A stretch of DNA of 64,000 nt, taken from contig NZ_CP116899.1 of the NCBI RefSeq assembly GCF_030997045.1, forward strand, positions 4,550,001 to 4,614,000. The letters are read 5' to 3'. The translations under genes and the position numbers were made by a program. Positions 61,456-64,000 of this stretch are shown piece after piece. The stretch's first letter is position 1, and every line of letters begins with the position of its first letter. The notes beneath the pieces were generated by a model. That model did no database searches. It was not told where the DNA came from and saw only the letters and a list, made by a program, of their open reading frames with translations. The stretch comes from Microbulbifer sp. TB1203. Its GTDB lineage: Bacteria > Pseudomonadota > Gammaproteobacteria > Pseudomonadales > Cellvibrionaceae.

Positions 61456-62916
61456 TCAATCTATTAGTGGTGCTGATTCAATTCGCTCTTTAATTGTTCT
61501 TAGTATTTCCTTGAATTGTTTCATCAGGTCTTCTTCCTGGATATTGTCAACTAACGGGCTATAGTGTTCTGGAGCCAGTCCATGCCCGTTGAATATGCTT
61601 GTCCAGTTCTCTTCTTGAAATGTCTCATCTTCCCTGATTGATACGTAACCACTGTGTTTGAACAAGGCAATCTTTTCCGAAAGTGCCTCCGGTGGCCTTA
61701 CGCTGCGACAAGCCTTCCAAAATGGATCATCCCTTGTATTCAGGTGATAATGGGCCAGTTGAAAATTTCTCAGGTTGCCAACAAAAGAATGCATTTTCTC
61801 GTTGTAGATCTTCCTTTCGTTGACGTACTCGTTTCCGTTGGGAAAGAGTTGTCTCAGCATGACCAGGCTGATAACCAAGGGGTGCTGCTGCAATGCGTCC
61901 AACGGTTCCAAGGTCGCTGCCGCAGAGCCAACCGCCATACAGTTTCCGATCCATGACTTCTCTGCAATACCACATCTTATGCTACGTTCAACACCATTGC
62001 TGATATCCGCGCCGGTGAGTGACCGGATCTCCCCGGCTACTTTGTTGAAATCTGCCTCTCGGGAGGAATACAAAACATGGATGCCAGTGCGATTGGAAAG
62101 TGGATAAAGTCCACACCAACCACAGGAGAAGGCAGTAATCTGGGAAAATGCTGGGTGCGGCGTCAAAGGGCCGCCTGATGCCGCGATCATTCGGTCGCAT
62201 TGAAACCAGCGGCCCCAATCCGAAAAGTTGTTCGTTGAAAGCGCATTGATAAGATCTGAGTCAGGGCCCGATGCATCAATGTAAAAGTCAGCCTCTACAA
62301 CAGTTCCATCATTCAATTCTACGGAAATGATCCTCTCATTCTCGCAGTTAACCGATTTAACGCTCCCGGCAATCCGCCTGACCCCTGCGTTCAGGGCTGC
62401 CCGGGCGACAGCGCCGGTATACTCAATGGCACTTTGGTGGTATCCATGTGCGGCATGTGAAAATCCGGATTCATCATTTCCGGAAATAAACCGGCGATGC
62501 TTGGCGGCCGCCACACCCAGGGAAAACGCTTCCAGGGGCAGGTCCAGGCCGTTTTGTTTTGCCTTTGCCCAGTACTGGTAGAAATCAACGCCGTTAAAGT
62601 TTATGCCGTGCCTATCATAAGCGTGGAAGAATTCCGGCTGATCCCGGTTCCAATCCGTAAATCTCTGTCCGAAATGGATGTGTGAGTTTGCCGTTGCTCG
62701 CAGTTTCCCTTCGTCTGCACCAAGAGTCTTATGCAGCATTTTGTAACTCGGCAAAACCGCGTAAAAGTCATGTGGCGTTAATTCAGTATTCAGTTCTATC
62801 AGTTCTATGTCGTACTTGTTCTCGAATCTATCGAGAATGGACTTTAGAAACAAGGCCGTTACCCAGGCGTCCAGATCGCGGCCAATAACTGAAATTTTTT
62901 TGATCTTATCGCTCAT
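61456..62916 (-). CDS. Divergent flavin-dependent halogenase-like protein
   Basis: ATG 62916 overlaps the stop of the upstream gene by 11 bp (ATGAGCGATAA), implying translational coupling. The 486-residue protein aligns in layout with tryptophan-halogenase-family flavoproteins, for example YIDASGPDSDL, SAAATLEPLDALQQHPL and AHYHLNTRDDPFW, but key signatures are altered: the N-terminal dinucleotide-binding motif reads VIGRDLDAW rather than GxGxxG, and the WxWxIP motif is GWCGLYPL. FAD binding or halogenation is therefore doubtful; it may be a partner subunit of the canonical protein encoded just before it. Such genes often sit in TonB-dependent polysaccharide loci. Not a pseudogene: the frame is intact and coupled. 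Confidence 0.75.
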   Translation of the reverse strand: MSDKIKKISVIGRDLDAWVTALFLKSILDRFENKYDIELIELNTELTPHDFYAVLPSYKMLHKTLGADEGKLRATANSHIHFGQRFTDWNRDQPEFFHAYDRHGINFNGVDFYQYWAKAKQNGLDLPLEAFSLGVAAAKHRRFISGNDESGFSHAAHGYHQSAIEYTGAVARAALNAGVRRIAGSVKSVNCENERIISVELNDGTVVEADFYIDASGPDSDLINALSTNNFSDWGRWFQCDRMIAASGGPLTPHPAFSQITAFSCGWCGLYPLSNRTGIHVLYSSREADFNKVAGEIRSLTGADISNGVERSIRCGIAEKSWIGNCMAVGSAAATLEPLDALQQHPLVISLVMLRQLFPNGNEYVNERKIYNEKMHSFVGNLRNFQLAHYHLNTRDDPFWKACRSVRPPEALSEKIALFKHSGYVSIREDETFQEENWTSIFNGHGLAPEHYSPLVDNIQEEDLMKQFKEILRTIKERIESAPLID

Positions 62917-64000
62917 TCTGCTCGCCACTCATAGCGTGTGATGCACAATACTCATCAATAAACTGTTTGTGAGTATATGAAGACGACAGGGCTTGATTTA
63001 TCTTGGCTTCAACATCGCTGAGCAGGGGCTCTATCTGCGCCAGGGGAATTGATGAGATGAATGGATCAATGCCCGTTTGGCTTAAGCCCTGCCCATAAAG
63101 AACAGCGAGCCAGCTTGGTGTACTGAATAGCCCGTACTTAAAGCTCTCCGTGTATCCGCGTCGCTTGAATAGATCCATCTTTTGCGACAGGCTTTCCGGA
63201 ATCTCCATGGATCGGCAGTGACGCCAGAGTTCAGAGTCCGTGCGTTCATTCAAGTGGTAGTGAAGGATCAGGAAGTCCCGAATACGCTCATATTCATTGT
63301 CAATGAGTCGATTGTATTCGTCAGCGAGGATGGAGTTGCGGCTATCGCGCCGGGCAGGGAACAGGCGCAACAAGCAGATTATGGCAATTTGAATCAAATA
63401 TATACTTGTTGATTCCAGCGGCTCCAGGAACCCGCTGGACAAACCAATAGCGACGCAATTCTTTCTCCAGGAATTCTTGTAGCGCCCGGCCTTGAACTTG
63501 AGCAGTCTGGGCTCGGTCTGTGCTTTCCCGTGAATATCTTGCAAAAGCGAGTCATGCGCCTGGGCTTCGTTTATTACGCTGCTGCAAAATACATAGCCAT
63601 TCCCGGTGCGGTGTTGTAGTGGAATACGCCACTGCCAGCCACCTTCCTTCGCAGTGGATACCGTATATGGAGGAATGTTCTCTTCCCTGTCACTTTGAAC
63701 CGCCATCGCTCTATCGCAGGGCAGCCAATCAGACCAGTCTTCAAACTCTGCCTTGAGGTTTTTCTCCAGCAAAAGCGATCGAAATCCTGAACAGTCGATA
63801 AAGAAGTCACCGCAAACTTCTTTGCCATCTTTGAGACCGGCTGAGGTAATCTCTCCTGTTTCTTTGTCATTGTTGATGCTTACAACGATCCCGTTGATTC
63901 TTTGTACGCCGGCTTTTTCGCTGATTTTCCTGAGATATCTGGCATACAGGGTAGCGTCGAAGTGATAGGCGTAGGAAAAGGTGTTTTCTATTTCATCAGG
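62906..64000 (-). CDS. Tryptophan-halogenase-family flavoprotein (5' end outside window)
   Basis: The minus-strand frame is open to the window edge, so the N-terminal part with the FAD-binding GxGxxG is not visible; 364 residues are seen. Recognisable blocks are AYHFDATLYARYLR, FFIDCSGFRSLLLE, the halogenase motif WQWRIPLQHR (WxWxIP), AIGLSSGFLEPLESTSI and LHYHLNERTDSELW. The WxWxIP motif is characteristic of flavin-dependent halogenases and is thought to suppress monooxygenase chemistry. In polysaccharide loci these proteins lie near TonB-dependent receptors and their physiological substrate is unknown. The 3' end overlaps the start of the divergent paralogue by 11 bp. Confidence 0.85.
   Translation of the reverse strand, partial: PDEIENTFSYAYHFDATLYARYLRKISEKAGVQRINGIVVSINNDKETGEITSAGLKDGKEVCGDFFIDCSGFRSLLLEKNLKAEFEDWSDWLPCDRAMAVQSDREENIPPYTVSTAKEGGWQWRIPLQHRTGNGYVFCSSVINEAQAHDSLLQDIHGKAQTEPRLLKFKAGRYKNSWRKNCVAIGLSSGFLEPLESTSIYLIQIAIICLLRLFPARRDSRNSILADEYNRLIDNEYERIRDFLILHYHLNERTDSELWRHCRSMEIPESLSQKMDLFKRRGYTESFKYGLFSTPSWLAVLYGQGLSQTGIDPFISSIPLAQIEPLLSDVEAKINQALSSSYTHKQFIDEYCASHAMSGEQNER

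Noticed and set aside
61456..62916. Calling the divergent halogenase-like gene a pseudogene
   Set aside because: The reading frame is full length and translationally coupled; motif changes alone do not show loss of function.
1..64000. rRNA, tRNA, riboswitch, prophage or plasmid origin
   Set aside because: No convincing sequence or gene set for any of these was seen on either strand by reading alone; a covariance-model search would be needed to exclude small RNAs.

Overview
The window is a dense plant-cell-wall saccharification locus from a Gram-negative bacterium, most probably a Cellvibrionaceae-type gammaproteobacterium (Cellvibrio/Saccharophagus/Teredinibacter/Microbulbifer relatives). 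The evidence is poly-serine and Pro-Asp-Glu-Thr linkers between modules, lipoprotein signal peptides on glycosidases, a CBM60 and CBM2 repertoire, PA14-bearing GH31 alpha-xylosidase-like enzymes, and halogenase-family flavoproteins of the kind that accompany TonB-dependent uptake loci. Lineage is inference. I found no rRNA, tRNA, CRISPR array, transporter or regulator. Nearly every intact gene encodes an exported or lipid-anchored carbohydrate-active enzyme.

Layout. Positions 1-7336 are on the plus strand: the 3' part of a GH43-CBM6-CBM-CBM60-GH10 enzyme, a CBM2-CBM60-CE1 feruloyl-esterase-like enzyme, a GH5-ricin protein and an alpha/beta hydrolase. Everything intact from 7346 to 64000 is on the minus strand and converges on that block. 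Reading right to left: two halogenase-family genes (one running off the edge), GH31, GH97, GH3-SGNH, two PKD-GH10-CBM6 enzymes with different C-terminal modules (GH62 or GH10), GH95, GH2, GH62, CE1, GH29, three GH74-like proteins, two CE4 deacetylases, a second GH31, a CE20-like acetylesterase, a NodB-type deacetylase, a chimeric GH29, a second GH97, a GH5 (subfamily 4-like)-CBM13 and a frameshifted GH2.

Function. The set covers two hemicelluloses. Xyloglucan: GH74/GH5 endo-cleavage, GH31 alpha-xylosidase, GH3 beta-glucosidase, GH2 beta-galactosidase, GH95 and GH29 alpha-L-fucosidases, CE20 deacetylation. Arabino- or glucuronoxylan: GH10, GH43, GH62, CE1 and CE4. Roles are inferred from family membership, not shown.

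The most unusual aspect is the DNA between the intact genes. Several intergenic stretches are built from broken pieces of CAZyme genes: a GH29 ghost plus an IS transposase stub at 12.5-13.1 kb; a deacetylase tail at 15.4-15.6 kb; a GH27 ghost at 18.7-19.2 kb; ricin/GH62/lipoprotein-GH5/GH74 pieces at 26.6-27.3 kb; and GH95/GH39/GH5/GH74/GH3 pieces at 43.3-44.7 kb. A roughly 0.5-kb direct duplication (15085-15593 and 17489-17990) brackets a GC-rich GH29 body and gives it the signal peptide of the neighbouring GH97 gene. Near-identical GH10 modules occur in different architectures at the two ends of the window. Together these suggest a locus that grows and rearranges by module-level recombination and deletion, though assembly error must be excluded.
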